This document shows positions 35,540 to 44,583 of a stretch of DNA of 64,000 nucleotides, piece after piece. The position numbers were made by a program, and so were the translations under genes. A model generated the notes under the pieces. The model saw nothing but the letters and a program-made list of their open reading frames with translations. It was not told the origin of the DNA and did no database searches. This DNA is from Nostoc sp. PCC 7107 (GTDB lineage: Bacteria > Cyanobacteriota > Cyanobacteriia > Cyanobacteriales > Nostocaceae), in assembly GCF_000316625.1 (NCBI RefSeq), contig NC_019676.1:5660501-5724500 (forward strand), written 5' to 3'. The first letter of the stretch is position 1. Every line of letters starts with the position of its first letter.

Positions 35540-36223
35540 ATGCACAAACTTCTAACATTTCGGAATGAAAAACTTTTGCGTCACGCGCTGACTCACCGTT
35601 CTTATGTTCATGAAAACCCAGGAGAAGGGGAACATAATGAACGCTTAGAATTTCTAGGTGATGCTATCCTCAACTTTTTAAGTGGTGAATATCTTTATCG
35701 CATTCATCCAGAAAAGGGAGAAGATGAATTAACTCGCCGACGTTCTGCATTAGTAGATGAAAAGCAACTAGCTAAGTTTGCTGAAGAGGTTGGTTTAGAT
35801 TTGAGAATGCGGTTAGGACGAGGAGCGATTTTAGATGGTGGTTTTCAAAATCCTAATTTGCAGAGTAGCACTTTTGAAGCTGTTATCGGAGCTTATTATT
35901 TAGACAATAATTGTGATATTGAAACAGTACGGGCTATTGTTGAACCATTGTTTGATTCTGTACCTGAACAAATTGTTGTAGCTCGCTCGAATGTAGACTC
36001 AAAAAACCGTTTTCAAGAATGGGTACAGCGTCATGTGACAACAAATCCGCCTGAATATATTACAAAGCAGGTAGGTGGTTTGTCTCACGCACCAATATTT
36101 ACTGCTAAAGTATTTGTTGATGGGAAAAAGTACGGCGAAGGAAAGGGACGCAATAAAAAAGATGCGGAAAAAGCTGCTGCTGAAAATGCACTGGCTGAGT
36201 TGAAACAAGAAGGTATGTTGTAG
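35540..36223 (+). CDS. rnc: Ribonuclease III
   Basis: This is a 227-residue protein of normal length. The RNase III signature NERLEFLGDAILNFL is near residue 33, and the second catalytic region (LQSSTFEAVIGAYY) supplies the metal-binding Glu. A C-terminal double-stranded-RNA-binding domain (about 153-223) ends with GRNKKDAEKAAAENALAEL. It cleaves double-stranded RNA in rRNA maturation and antisense regulation. Many cyanobacteria encode more than one RNase III, so this may be one of a set. Confidence 0.95.
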   Translation: MHKLLTFRNEKLLRHALTHRSYVHENPGEGEHNERLEFLGDAILNFLSGEYLYRIHPEKGEDELTRRRSALVDEKQLAKFAEEVGLDLRMRLGRGAILDGGFQNPNLQSSTFEAVIGAYYLDNNCDIETVRAIVEPLFDSVPEQIVVARSNVDSKNRFQEWVQRHVTTNPPEYITKQVGGLSHAPIFTAKVFVDGKKYGEGKGRNKKDAEKAAAENALAELKQEGML

Positions 36224-36238
36224 CGATTTATATAATTT

Positions 36239-36688
36239 CTAAGAGTGTGGAGAGGTTAGCCTTGGGTGCAATTTATGAATTTTTGGTTGTAGTTTCATCC
36301 ATTGAAAAGAAACTAAATTTAATAGCAAACCGATGAGGAATAAAATCACCATCAAGGTTATCTGATACCACAGAATTGGTTGCACAAATAAATCTGCAAT
36401 AATATGGAGAAAATTCATGACGCTGTAAAATACAGTTAAGCCAAAATGTAACATGCGGTAACGTTTAGATTCAGTAAAAGAAGTAGCAATTATCGCCAGT
36501 ATCGGTAATGTGAAAAATCCCAACATTAGCCACATAATTACAGAAATATCGCTTAGTTGTGAGGCGTGTTGAGATTCGGCTACTGATAAACCGTGAAATA
36601 GTGGCATTAATCCTAGTTGAGTGTGAAACAATGTCCCTAGGAGAAATGTTGTCCAAAGTGCAATGATTCTTTCTCTGTAATTCGCCAT
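36239..36688 (-). CDS. Small polytopic membrane protein, unknown
   Basis: ATG 36688 is used (AGGCTTGATA upstream) instead of a TTG at 36694. The product has 149 residues with four hydrophobic helices (about 10-30, 50-70, 85-105 and 108-130) and a basic C-terminal tail. I do not recognise the family. It is convergent with rnc, and downstream of the RsbRD-type kinase gene on the same strand, 90 bp apart, so co-transcription is possible. Confidence 0.65.
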   Translation of the reverse strand: MANYRERIIALWTTFLLGTLFHTQLGLMPLFHGLSVAESQHASQLSDISVIMWLMLGFFTLPILAIIATSFTESKRYRMLHFGLTVFYSVMNFLHIIADLFVQPILWYQITLMVILFLIGLLLNLVSFQWMKLQPKIHKLHPRLTSPHS

Positions 36689-36778
36689 TATCAAGCCTCA
36701 CAAGTTCCTGTTATGATTGCCTAGTTTTTAATTTAGCCAAAAAATCTGAGGAACTTGTGAAGGATGTAATTCGTTCTG

Positions 36779-37969
36779 TCAGATATTGATTTTTAAGGGA
36801 AAAGTGACAGTAAATGTGGAACCAACGCCTAGCTGAGATTTTAGATTGATTTCGCCTTGGAGTAATTTTACTAACCGAGAAACGATCGCCAGCCCTAATC
36901 CTGTACTATCGGGGAAGTAGGCGCGATCGCTTTTACTCACACGATAATAGGGTTCAAATATCCGTGCTTGGTTTTCTGGCGCTATCCCAATTCCTGTATC
37001 AGCAACCGCAAATGACCACTTGTCACCATCCAAGGTGTGACATACTATTCTCACAGCGCCTGACTCAGTATAGCGAATCGCATTACTGACAAGATTGGTA
37101 ATAATTTGTTGTAAATGAAACTCATCGGTTAGAACTTTTTGGGGACAGCGATCGCACTCTACAATCATTTGTAAATCTTTCTCTTCTGCTAACGGTTCTA
37201 ACATTTCACACACATTAATTACCAATTCTTGGACATTGCTGGGTGCAATTTGCAGTTGTACTTTACCTGCATCATATCTAGATAGTTCTAATACATCATT
37301 AATTAAGCGGAGTAAGTGTCTACCGTTACGTAACACGCGTTCAATATGTTCTAAATTAGGATAAGTATCTTTTATGTCAGAGTTACGTTTTTGTTGTCTT
37401 AAAAATAAATCTGAATAGCCAATAATTGATGTCAAAGGATGTTTTAGTTCGTGGGCGAGTTGAGAAAATGTGTCTTGATTGGCATTAATTAACCGTGTGA
37501 GTTCTTCATTATGCAGAGTTAATGATAAATGTAGATGCTTTAATTCTCGCAAACGCTCATCAACATAACTCTTAAAACATCGCGCGATCGCTTCATCTAT
37601 GACAGCATCAATTAAACGCATATAACGCACAATTTCTGCTGGGGTTCCTTGCAATAAAGCTGATTCTAAAGTATCAAATATTACTATCCGTAATAGACGA
37701 TATTCTCTAGCAATTTCTGTAGGATCAAACCCCTGTTCCGCCCGAAGTAATCCATGTTGCCAACTGGCTGTAAGTATCGACTTGATATCACTAACCTGAG
37801 TTTCTGCAAGTACACTAATCATTGCTTGAAAAATATCAGGAATATGATTCTTAATCGCTGTATAAGACAAGTCATCAGCACTTTCAATCTGTCTATCTTG
37901 ACGGACTGCTGCTATCCATTTCTCGATGATACTGTTAGTATTTTCAGCCAGCGTGAGACTAAAATCCAT
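36779..37969 (-). CDS. Cytoplasmic histidine kinase with RsbRD-like N-terminal domain
   Basis: This is a 396-residue protein. Residues 1-140 form a helical RsbRD-type sensor domain (IIEKWIAAVRQD near the start, GFDPTEIAREYRLLR near 95). A kinase core with H-box QLAHELKHPLTSI near residue 172 follows. The HATPase has N-box NLVSNAIRYT, G1 DTGIGI and G2 GLGLAIV. There are no membrane segments. RsbRD-type domains often sense via haem or stressosome-like contacts, but the input here is unknown. No response regulator gene is adjacent. Confidence 0.88.
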   Translation of the reverse strand: MDFSLTLAENTNSIIEKWIAAVRQDRQIESADDLSYTAIKNHIPDIFQAMISVLAETQVSDIKSILTASWQHGLLRAEQGFDPTEIAREYRLLRIVIFDTLESALLQGTPAEIVRYMRLIDAVIDEAIARCFKSYVDERLRELKHLHLSLTLHNEELTRLINANQDTFSQLAHELKHPLTSIIGYSDLFLRQQKRNSDIKDTYPNLEHIERVLRNGRHLLRLINDVLELSRYDAGKVQLQIAPSNVQELVINVCEMLEPLAEEKDLQMIVECDRCPQKVLTDEFHLQQIITNLVSNAIRYTESGAVRIVCHTLDGDKWSFAVADTGIGIAPENQARIFEPYYRVSKSDRAYFPDSTGLGLAIVSRLVKLLQGEINLKSQLGVGSTFTVTFPLKINI

Positions 37970-38330
37970 TACGTTAAATTTTGTATAGATTTAGTTAAGT
38001 AATTTTGATCTAGAACTAGTTTATCGAGAACAGAGTTTTTTTGTGCAAAATTAACGGAATAATCCAACTACATTAAGAAAGAGATAATCTAATCATAGAG
38101 ATAGATTTTAACTATTAGTTTTGAGTTTTTTGTAAATCTGGTTATCAGTACTAATCAAGTGCAAGGCTGCATCTGTGTTACACACTATTACTAACCCAAA
38201 CAGTGTCTAAGTTAGGTTGCATCATCAAATAGAATCTATCCTCAGAAGTTGTTTTTCCTAGACACCAATGTTATATTTCGCTATATTGTTGTCAATTAGA
38301 GTAAGTCAGCCTAATTCAGCGTGTCAAAGT
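37970..38330. promoter_or_regulatory. Divergent intergenic region before the first c-di-AMP riboswitch
   Basis: This region is A/T-rich without a supported ORF. It should carry the promoter of the kinase gene on one strand and that of the riboswitch-led ABC operon on the other. No individual promoter box can be assigned with confidence. Confidence 0.4.
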
Positions 38331-38505
38331 ACATAACGCTGAAGCGGAGGAACCAAATTTTGGGGCGTATCTTAATAGAAGTGAAAAGTAAAAAGTAAAA
38401 AGTTAGTCATAATCTAACTCAGCACTGATTACTCAGCACTCTAAAAAGAGGGGCATCTCTCAGCCCTAGCCCGTCAGCTAACTTCGTAGGCATTGAGAGG
38501 AGACT
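38331..38505 (+). ncRNA. ydaO-type (c-di-AMP) riboswitch, copy 1
   Basis: The 5' part has CGCTGAAGCGGAGGAACCAA followed by TTTTGGGGCGTATCTT. The 3' part has CAGCCCTAGCCCGTCAGCTA followed by ACTTCGTAGGC. These are the conserved blocks of the ydaO/yuaA aptamer in the correct order. ATCTCTCA and TGAGAGGAG around the 3' block can pair. A variable insertion of about 70 nt (with GTAAAAA tandem repeats and an AGTTAG/CTAACT hairpin) separates the halves. It lies about 90 nt upstream of the permease gene at 38597 and should control the transporter operon. The motif was recognised by eye, without a covariance model. Confidence 0.88.
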
Positions 38506-38596
38506 GAAGAGATAGCATTTGTGTTGATCTCATCAGTGTCCAAGGCTGGTACTGCTCATATTTTTGTACCTGTACTAAAACCTGCTGAGGTTAAAG

Positions 38597-39448
38597 ATGA
38601 TATTGCAATTAAATTTAGCAGCGATCGCGGCGATCGCGGGTAAAGCTGTATGGCAGAAAACAAAACCCGTCATCATTAAGGATGTCGTCTTTTTACCAAT
38701 CCTCGGTTTTTTAGGAATTATCTTGCTGTGGTGGATAGTTGCCTTAGCTAACCATAAATTAATGCCCACACCACCAGAAGCGTTAATTGCCAATTTAGAC
38801 TATATTTTGCATCCGTTTTATCAACGCGGGCCGGGTAACTTGGGCATTGGTTGGTTGTTAATTGCCAGTCTGCGCCGCGTTTTGATTGGTTTTTTGTTAG
38901 GTGCAGTCGTCGCTATTCCTTTGGGCCTTCTTATTGGAATGTCTAAGCCAGCAATGTTAGCCCTCAACCCCATCATTCAGATATTTAAACCCGTGTCGCC
39001 CTTGGCTTGGTTGCCAATTGCTTTATCAATCTTCAATTTGGCAGATCCCTCAGCCATTTTTGTAATTTTTATTACCTCCTTGTGGCCGACAATTATCAAC
39101 ACAGCCCTAGGAGTTGCCAGCGTTCCTAAAGATTATATAGATGTGGCACAAGTGTTAGAAATGCCTCGTTGGCGCAGAATCACCAAAATTATTTGGCCTG
39201 CCAGTTTGCCTTATATCTTCACAGGCTTGCGAATTAGTTTAGGAATAGCTTGGTTAGTTATCGTCGCCGTCGAAATGCTGACAGGTGGTATTGGTATCGG
39301 CTTCTTTGTGTGGGATGAATGGAGTCGGTTAAATCTCAGTTCTGTTTTTCTCGCTGTCTTTGTCATTGGCGTAACTGGACTAATTCTCGATTTCGCCGTG
39401 GGTAAACTCCAAGAATTTGTCACTCATCGCCCGACAACAGTTAGATAA
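38597..39448 (+). CDS. ABC transporter permease, nitrate/bicarbonate/sulfonate class
   Basis: This is a 283-residue protein with six or so hydrophobic helices and the inner-membrane permease EAA loop (VPKDYIDVAQVLEMPRWRR then WPASLPYIFTGLRI). It resembles NrtB, CmpB and SsuC. It is the first gene of a permease, binding-protein and ATPase operon under a c-di-AMP riboswitch. The class transports nitrate/nitrite, bicarbonate, taurine or sulfonates; the binding protein gives the best hint, but the substrate is not decided. GAGGTTAAAG precedes the ATG. Confidence 0.88.
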   Translation: MILQLNLAAIAAIAGKAVWQKTKPVIIKDVVFLPILGFLGIILLWWIVALANHKLMPTPPEALIANLDYILHPFYQRGPGNLGIGWLLIASLRRVLIGFLLGAVVAIPLGLLIGMSKPAMLALNPIIQIFKPVSPLAWLPIALSIFNLADPSAIFVIFITSLWPTIINTALGVASVPKDYIDVAQVLEMPRWRRITKIIWPASLPYIFTGLRISLGIAWLVIVAVEMLTGGIGIGFFVWDEWSRLNLSSVFLAVFVIGVTGLILDFAVGKLQEFVTHRPTTVR

Positions 39449-39539
39449 CATAACTCAGCAGCAATCAATACAGTCAGACGCATTATATCTTTGCGCCTCT
39501 GCGTGAAAAAAATAATTCATCACCTCTGGAGCTACAAAA

Positions 39540-40982
39540 ATGGGTGATAATAACTGGACTAGAAGAGACTTTCTCTTAGGAATTGGCACAACAACAGCTG
39601 GAATTGCCCTATCATCCTGTGGAATTTCCGCCGATAGATCCGCATCAGGAATGACAAAAGAAGCTTTAGCTGTTCAACCTGTAGTCAAATCTCAAGACTT
39701 AGAAAAACCGGATATTACTGTTGGTTACGTTCCTGTTAATGATTGTGCGCCATTTGCGATCGCCTGGAAAAAAGGTTTCTTTCGCAAGTATGGTTTAAAC
39801 GTCACACTCAACCGCGAAGCCAGTTGGGCAACTTCCCGCGACGGTTTAATTTTCGGTCGTTTAGATGCTTCCCCTGTTGTTTCTGGGGCTGTCACCAACG
39901 CCAGAATTGGGGCCGAAGGCGCACGTCACGCCTCTTTGTGTGCAGCCATGACCATTCACCGCCACGGTAACGCCATGACCATGAACAAAGCTATGTGGGA
40001 TTTTGGGCTACGTCCGTGGTATGAATATCAACAACAATATGGCGAAGGTGCATTAGCAGCCTTTGGTAAAGATTTCCGCGCCTACTTTGACAAACAACCA
40101 GCAGAAAATAAAGTTTGGGCAGTAGTCTTAAGTTCCGCGATTTACGAATACTTCGTGCGTTATATATCTGCGGCGGCTGGTGTCGATCCTCTCAAAGAAT
40201 TTCGCGTCATCATTGTTCCACCTCCCCAAATGGTGACAAACGTGCGAATTGGGGCAATGCAAGCTTATATGGTAGCCGAACCTTGGAATACTAGAGCAAT
40301 TACAGGTAACGAAGGTGTTGGCTTTACTTTTGCCCAAGGCAAAGAAGTTTGGTTAGGACATCCTGATAGATTATTGGGTGTGATGGAATCCTTCATCGAT
40401 AAATATCCCAAAACTTATCGTTCTCTGGTGAAGGCGATGATTGAAGCTTGCCAATATTGCAGTAAACCAGAAAATCGCCAAGAAGTCGCCGAACTACTTA
40501 CCGACCGTTCCTTTACTGGTGCGAGACCGAAAAATAAGAATGCCCCAATTACCAAATTTACAGCCCCAGGAATTTTAGGAAGTTACAACTATGGCGGGTT
40601 TGATGGCAAAGACCGCACCATCACATCTGCTGATACCACCATCTTCTACGATATTCCCGACAACTTGCCCAAACAGCCAAATGAACATTCGACATTTATG
40701 TGGAAGTCGAGAAGTATTTGGTTAATGACTCAAGCCGCCCGTTGGGGACAAATCAAAGAATTTCCCAAAAATGCCGAAAAACTAGCCGAACAAGGTTGGA
40801 GAACGGATTTATATCGAGAGATAGCCTCGGAAATGGGTATTAAGTGTCCCAACGATGATTACAAAGTCGAAGAAGCAGAAGTATTTATTGACAAAAAAGG
40901 CTTTGATCCTAGCAACCCTGTAGGTTATCTCAATAGTTTTGAAATTAGGGCAAATTCTCCCACGCGCTTTTTTATGTCTTAA
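39540..40982 (+). CDS. NrtA/CmpA-type solute-binding lipoprotein
   Basis: This 480-residue protein has a twin-arginine-like N-terminus (TRRDFLLGIGTT) and a lipobox ending at Cys (ALSSCG), so it is probably a membrane-anchored periplasmic protein. The mature part starts with ITVGYVPVNDCAPFAIAWKKGFF, the first strand of NrtA/CmpA/SsuA-type proteins. It has the length and VSGAVTNARIG, AEPWNTRAI segments of the nitrate/bicarbonate-binding subfamily (about 440 residues). The ligand residues of NrtA or CmpA cannot be verified without alignment. It is the middle gene of the operon. Confidence 0.88.
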   Translation: MGDNNWTRRDFLLGIGTTTAGIALSSCGISADRSASGMTKEALAVQPVVKSQDLEKPDITVGYVPVNDCAPFAIAWKKGFFRKYGLNVTLNREASWATSRDGLIFGRLDASPVVSGAVTNARIGAEGARHASLCAAMTIHRHGNAMTMNKAMWDFGLRPWYEYQQQYGEGALAAFGKDFRAYFDKQPAENKVWAVVLSSAIYEYFVRYISAAAGVDPLKEFRVIIVPPPQMVTNVRIGAMQAYMVAEPWNTRAITGNEGVGFTFAQGKEVWLGHPDRLLGVMESFIDKYPKTYRSLVKAMIEACQYCSKPENRQEVAELLTDRSFTGARPKNKNAPITKFTAPGILGSYNYGGFDGKDRTITSADTTIFYDIPDNLPKQPNEHSTFMWKSRSIWLMTQAARWGQIKEFPKNAEKLAEQGWRTDLYREIASEMGIKCPNDDYKVEEAEVFIDKKGFDPSNPVGYLNSFEIRANSPTRFFMS

Positions 40983-41036
40983 GTATCAACTCCCAAGATT
41001 GACTAACAAATAGTTAAAAGTTTTTAGGAGCATTCG

Positions 41037-41876
41037 ATGACTAAATATACACCCACATCAAGAGATACGGATCAACAATTTATGTCTCGGACTAACTTTT
41101 TAGAAATTGAAAATTTAGTTAAGTCATATCCGACACCAGATAAAAGTAATTTTGTGGTTCTGGATGGTGTTAATCTCAGCATTGGTGAAGACGAATTTAT
41201 TTCTGTAATTGGTCATTCTGGTTGTGGTAAATCAACTTTATTAAAAATTGTTGCTGGCTTAGAAACAGCAACTTCAGGGTCAGTGCGACTAGATGGAAAG
41301 GAAATTCGCAAGCCAGGTGCAGAAAGGATGATGGTCTTTCAAAATTATTCTTTATTACCTTGGTTAACCGTCAGAGAAAACATCCGTTTAGCCGTAGATG
41401 AAGTGTTAAAAAATGCAAATCGGGCTGAAAAAATTAGCATTGTTAACGAACACTTGGCAATGGTAAACTTAACCCCGGCAGCAGACAAGTATCCTGATGA
41501 AATCTCTGGAGGGATGAAACAACGAGTAGGCATTGCCAGGGCTTTAGCAATTCGTCCAAAAATGTTACTTATGGATGAACCTTTTGGAGCTTTAGACGCA
41601 TTAACTAGAGGAAAATTACAAAGACAAGTATTAGATATTTGGGAAAACAATCGCCAAGCCGTGATGATGATTACTCACGATGTTGATGAAGCTATTTATA
41701 TGAGCGATCGCATCGTCTTAATGACTAATGGCCCAGCCGCTAATATCGGGGAAATCTTACAAGTACCGTTCGATCATCCACGCGATAGATCTGCTATGCG
41801 GAATTCTCAAGAATATTTTGAATTGCGTAATTATGCCTTAAATTTTCTTGATAGATATTTCACTCAAAATGAGTAA
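41037..41876 (+). CDS. ABC transporter ATPase, NrtD/SsuB class
   Basis: This is a 279-residue protein with AGGAG ten bases upstream of ATG. Walker A GHSGCGKST, Q-loop MMVFQNYSLLPWLTV, signature ISGGMKQRVGIARAL, Walker B LLMDEPFGALD and the switch His in MITHDVDEA are all present, so it is an intact ATPase. ATG at residue 16 is an alternative start. There is no C-terminal regulatory domain of the NrtC type, so substrate control through this subunit is unlikely. It ends 53 bp before the second riboswitch. Confidence 0.93.
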   Translation: MTKYTPTSRDTDQQFMSRTNFLEIENLVKSYPTPDKSNFVVLDGVNLSIGEDEFISVIGHSGCGKSTLLKIVAGLETATSGSVRLDGKEIRKPGAERMMVFQNYSLLPWLTVRENIRLAVDEVLKNANRAEKISIVNEHLAMVNLTPAADKYPDEISGGMKQRVGIARALAIRPKMLLMDEPFGALDALTRGKLQRQVLDIWENNRQAVMMITHDVDEAIYMSDRIVLMTNGPAANIGEILQVPFDHPRDRSAMRNSQEYFELRNYALNFLDRYFTQNE

Positions 41877-41929
41877 ATTAGTTTATTATTTCTTTTAGCG
41901 GGTCGCCTAATTCAAATTCATCAACAATC

Positions 41930-42030
41930 ATGATTTGAAACGGAGGAACCAAATATATGGGGCTAATCTTTAAGAAAGACACCTTCCAGTCTTAGCCCGT
42001 CAGCTAACTCCGTCGGTAATGGAAGGAACT
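41930..42030 (+). ncRNA. ydaO-type (c-di-AMP) riboswitch, copy 2
   Basis: GAAACGGAGGAACCAA, then ATGGGGCTAATC, later CAGTCTTAGCCCGTCAGCTA and ACTCCGTCGGTAATGGAAGG follow in the same order as in copy 1 and the family. The insertion between halves is short. Pairing of CACCTTCCA with TGGAAGG closes the 3' block. It lies between the ABC ATPase gene and the universal-stress protein gene (GTG at 42214). A further hairpin, ATGAAATT (42119-42126) with AATTTCAT (42136-42143), sits in the leader and may be part of the expression platform. It was recognised by eye. Confidence 0.85.
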
Positions 42031-42213
42031 CCCAAAAATTTGGCTGTAATAGCAGTTGTTATTGGGGTTTCTTTAAAGAAAGGATCAAAAGTGAATTCTG
42101 AAGGATCAAGTCTCAAGGATGAAATTTCTAGTAGTAATTTCATACTTTACACTTCATAGTTCATTTACCCTGCTTCTCATTCGTCATTTATTTTCTTTCG
42201 GAGAAGTGAAACT

Positions 42214-42852
42214 GTGAACATTAAGCCAATGTTAGTGCGCCTCCAAAGCGCCATAGGTAGAAATGATTTAGTTGAGCAAATGGTATTGATACCAGAGCCA
42301 AAAAGACATTATTTGACAAATTCTCAAACAGCACAATCAGTTAACTTAATTGTTGCTTACAACGCTTCACCTAATAGTCATACCGCACTAGATATTGCTT
42401 TCTGGATTGCTCATCAAACGCGTTTAGCTACAAATCAGCAAGTTACAGTCCAAGCAGTTTATGTAGTAGAACAGAACCAGAGTGATAAGTATTTGAATCA
42501 AGTCAATTGGGAAAGTTATTTAACACCATGCGAATGTGGAGTAAGTGATGTATATCAATCTACAACATCGGTATTAACTCAACCAAAACTACAAGCACAA
42601 ATTGTAGCCCCTCTAGAAGAAGCAGACCGAATTATTTGGCAAGCACGAAGTTTAGCTGAAGAATGGCAAGGTTCTTTTAAATCGCATTTGCGGTTTGGTG
42701 ATGTTGCTACAGAACTGACAAAAGTTGTGGAATTAGAGGCGGCTAATGTTTTATTTATGGGGTGTAGATCCATTAATCATGCAATTATTCAGGCACTAGG
42801 TTTTGATTTTCCTTGTGCTATTTTAGGCATACCCAATGGCATTGATGAATAA
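42214..42852 (+). CDS. Universal-stress (UspA-like) domain protein
   Basis: GTG 42214 follows GGAGAAG by seven bases. The product has 212 residues. After an unusual 35-residue N-terminal extension, NLIVAYNASPNSHTALDIAFWIA opens a UspA-like alpha/beta fold, and ANVLFMGCRSINHAII near the end is the nucleotide-loop region. The usual GxxGxxx(S/T) ATP loop is altered, so ATP binding is uncertain. It is preceded by a c-di-AMP riboswitch and followed by a transporter gene on the same strand. In bacteria, USP domains often accompany ion transporters and osmotic control. Confidence 0.82.
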   Translation: MNIKPMLVRLQSAIGRNDLVEQMVLIPEPKRHYLTNSQTAQSVNLIVAYNASPNSHTALDIAFWIAHQTRLATNQQVTVQAVYVVEQNQSDKYLNQVNWESYLTPCECGVSDVYQSTTSVLTQPKLQAQIVAPLEEADRIIWQARSLAEEWQGSFKSHLRFGDVATELTKVVELEAANVLFMGCRSINHAIIQALGFDFPCAILGIPNGIDE

Positions 42853-42914
42853 CTGCCGTCGCAAATAGCAGTAATTTTTTAGAGGATGTCTGAGAAGTAT
42901 TAAATATTTAACCT

Positions 42915-42957
42915 AACCCCCTTATTTCTCCGAAACAAAGGGGGATTTGAGGGGATC
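42915..42957. repeat. Palindromic GGGGGATTT-type intergenic repeat
   Basis: AACCCCCTTATTTCTCC and CAAAGGGGGATTTGAGGGG form a fold-back pair. This is the third member of the repeat family at 656-731 and 20328-20400. It separates the stress-protein and transporter genes. Confidence 0.7.
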
Positions 42958-43090
42958 ACCAAATCTTAACATTACAAAACCAAAAATTTTCTAGCTATCC
43001 TTTTAGTTAAATAAGATTTATGGAAAGTCACCTATACTTTAGGGGGCTTTTTCTGTAGTATGCAATTAAGCACAAATCAAGAGGGACAAC

Positions 43091-44428
43091 GTGGAAAACT
43101 TGCAAGCTCTCCTGAGCATTTTCACATTTTTGGGTGTAATTATCCTAGTTATGACGGAATGGGTACATCTGACTATTGCAGCTTTATTGGGAGCATTGCT
43201 ACTAGTTTTCACCAACGTCATGACATTAAAAGAAGCCGTGGGTTACATCGGCAATAGTCATGGAACATTAGGCTTATTTTTTGGTGTTATGGTACTTGTG
43301 CGGGCATTTGAACCGACAAAAATATTTGATTATTTAGCCACTCAAATTGTCATTTTAGCTAAAGGCGACGGCAAGCGACTGTTATTGAGTATTGTGGGCA
43401 TTGTGACTCCTATTTGTGCAGTATTACCCAATGCCACAACAGTCATGTTATTAGCGCCTTTAATTCCCCCTATGGCAGAAGAAATAGGCATTAATTTTGT
43501 ACCATTACTAATATTAATGGTCTTTATAGCTAATAGTGCTGGTTTGTTAACTTTGGTGGGTGATCCTGCCACATTTATTGTTGGAGATGCTATTAATATC
43601 AGCTTTACAGAATATTTATGGCAATTAAGTTTAGGAGGAGTGATTGCAGTTGTTACAGTCGTAGCCACACTGCCATTTCTATTTCGGAAAATTTGGCATA
43701 CTAAACTTGATAATCTGGAAGAATTGCCACATCCCCAAATTAATCATCCACGAGTTTTAACTGTGGGGGCAGTGATTATAGCCTTTGTATTAGTCTTTTT
43801 TGTGATTGGTGAATCTTTACCAATTCCTATTTCGCCTGCTGCTGTAGCTTTATTGGGTGCGGCTTTGGCTTTGTTATTATCTCATCACAGCCGCATCGAT
43901 ACAGTTAATAATATTTTGCGGGATGTTGATTGGAGTACATTAATATTTTTTATGAGTATTTTTGTATTGATTGGCGGGTTGGAAAAAACAGGTGTAATTA
44001 ATGGTTTATCGGGAGTTTTAGCAATTATTTTAGGGAAAAATATTGTTCTCGGTTCCCTAGTTTTATTATTCTTGGTGGGGATATTATCTAGTGTCGTGCC
44101 GAATATTCCCTTAGTGGTGGCGATGGTTCCTTTAATTAAACAATATCTTGTCACTGTAGGATTAGCACCAGCCGAAGTGTTAGCACAAGACTTTCAAGGG
44201 CAATTTCCGGCGGAAGTTTTACCTTTGTTTTACGCCATGATGTTTGGTGCAACTTTGGGGGGTAACGGTACACTTGTCGGAGCATCTTCTAATATAGTTG
44301 CCGCGGGGATTTCCGAACAGCATGGTCGTCGCATTTCATTTAAAACTTTTCTGCACTACGGTATTCCTGTAATGTTTTTGCAATTGGTAACATCGGGATT
44401 ATATGTGTTAGTGCGATTTCTGATTTAA
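43091..44428 (+). CDS. SLC13/ArsB-like ion transporter (IT superfamily)
   Basis: This is a 445-residue protein with about eleven hydrophobic helices; the GTG start follows GAGGGAC. PNATTVMLLAPLIPP (about 117-131) and the second repeat's LGGNGTLVGASSNIVAAG (about 390-410) are the paired motifs of SLC13, NhaD and ArsB transporters. The family moves sodium with dicarboxylates or sulfate, arsenite, or sodium/proton. The substrate cannot be decided. It lies 240 bp after the stress-protein gene and may share its riboswitch-controlled transcript, though a repeat intervenes. Confidence 0.85.
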   Translation: MENLQALLSIFTFLGVIILVMTEWVHLTIAALLGALLLVFTNVMTLKEAVGYIGNSHGTLGLFFGVMVLVRAFEPTKIFDYLATQIVILAKGDGKRLLLSIVGIVTPICAVLPNATTVMLLAPLIPPMAEEIGINFVPLLILMVFIANSAGLLTLVGDPATFIVGDAINISFTEYLWQLSLGGVIAVVTVVATLPFLFRKIWHTKLDNLEELPHPQINHPRVLTVGAVIIAFVLVFFVIGESLPIPISPAAVALLGAALALLLSHHSRIDTVNNILRDVDWSTLIFFMSIFVLIGGLEKTGVINGLSGVLAIILGKNIVLGSLVLLFLVGILSSVVPNIPLVVAMVPLIKQYLVTVGLAPAEVLAQDFQGQFPAEVLPLFYAMMFGATLGGNGTLVGASSNIVAAGISEQHGRRISFKTFLHYGIPVMFLQLVTSGLYVLVRFLI

Positions 44429-44583
44429 AATAAACATAGCTCTATCATATTTACTCCTTAAGGAGGATGATCTTTCATAAGTGTATTTAAGGATACTTGC
44501 GTATATGGTTTTGCATAAGCGCTAAATGTAGCATCATAGGTATAAGAACAAAACCAAATTCAGCTTCAAGAAGGATCAAACTT

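Noticed and set aside
44453-44466. Short palindrome CTCCTTAAGGAG after the SLC13-like gene
   Set aside because: Too short and without a T-run to be called a terminator; probably chance with a ribosome-site-like half.
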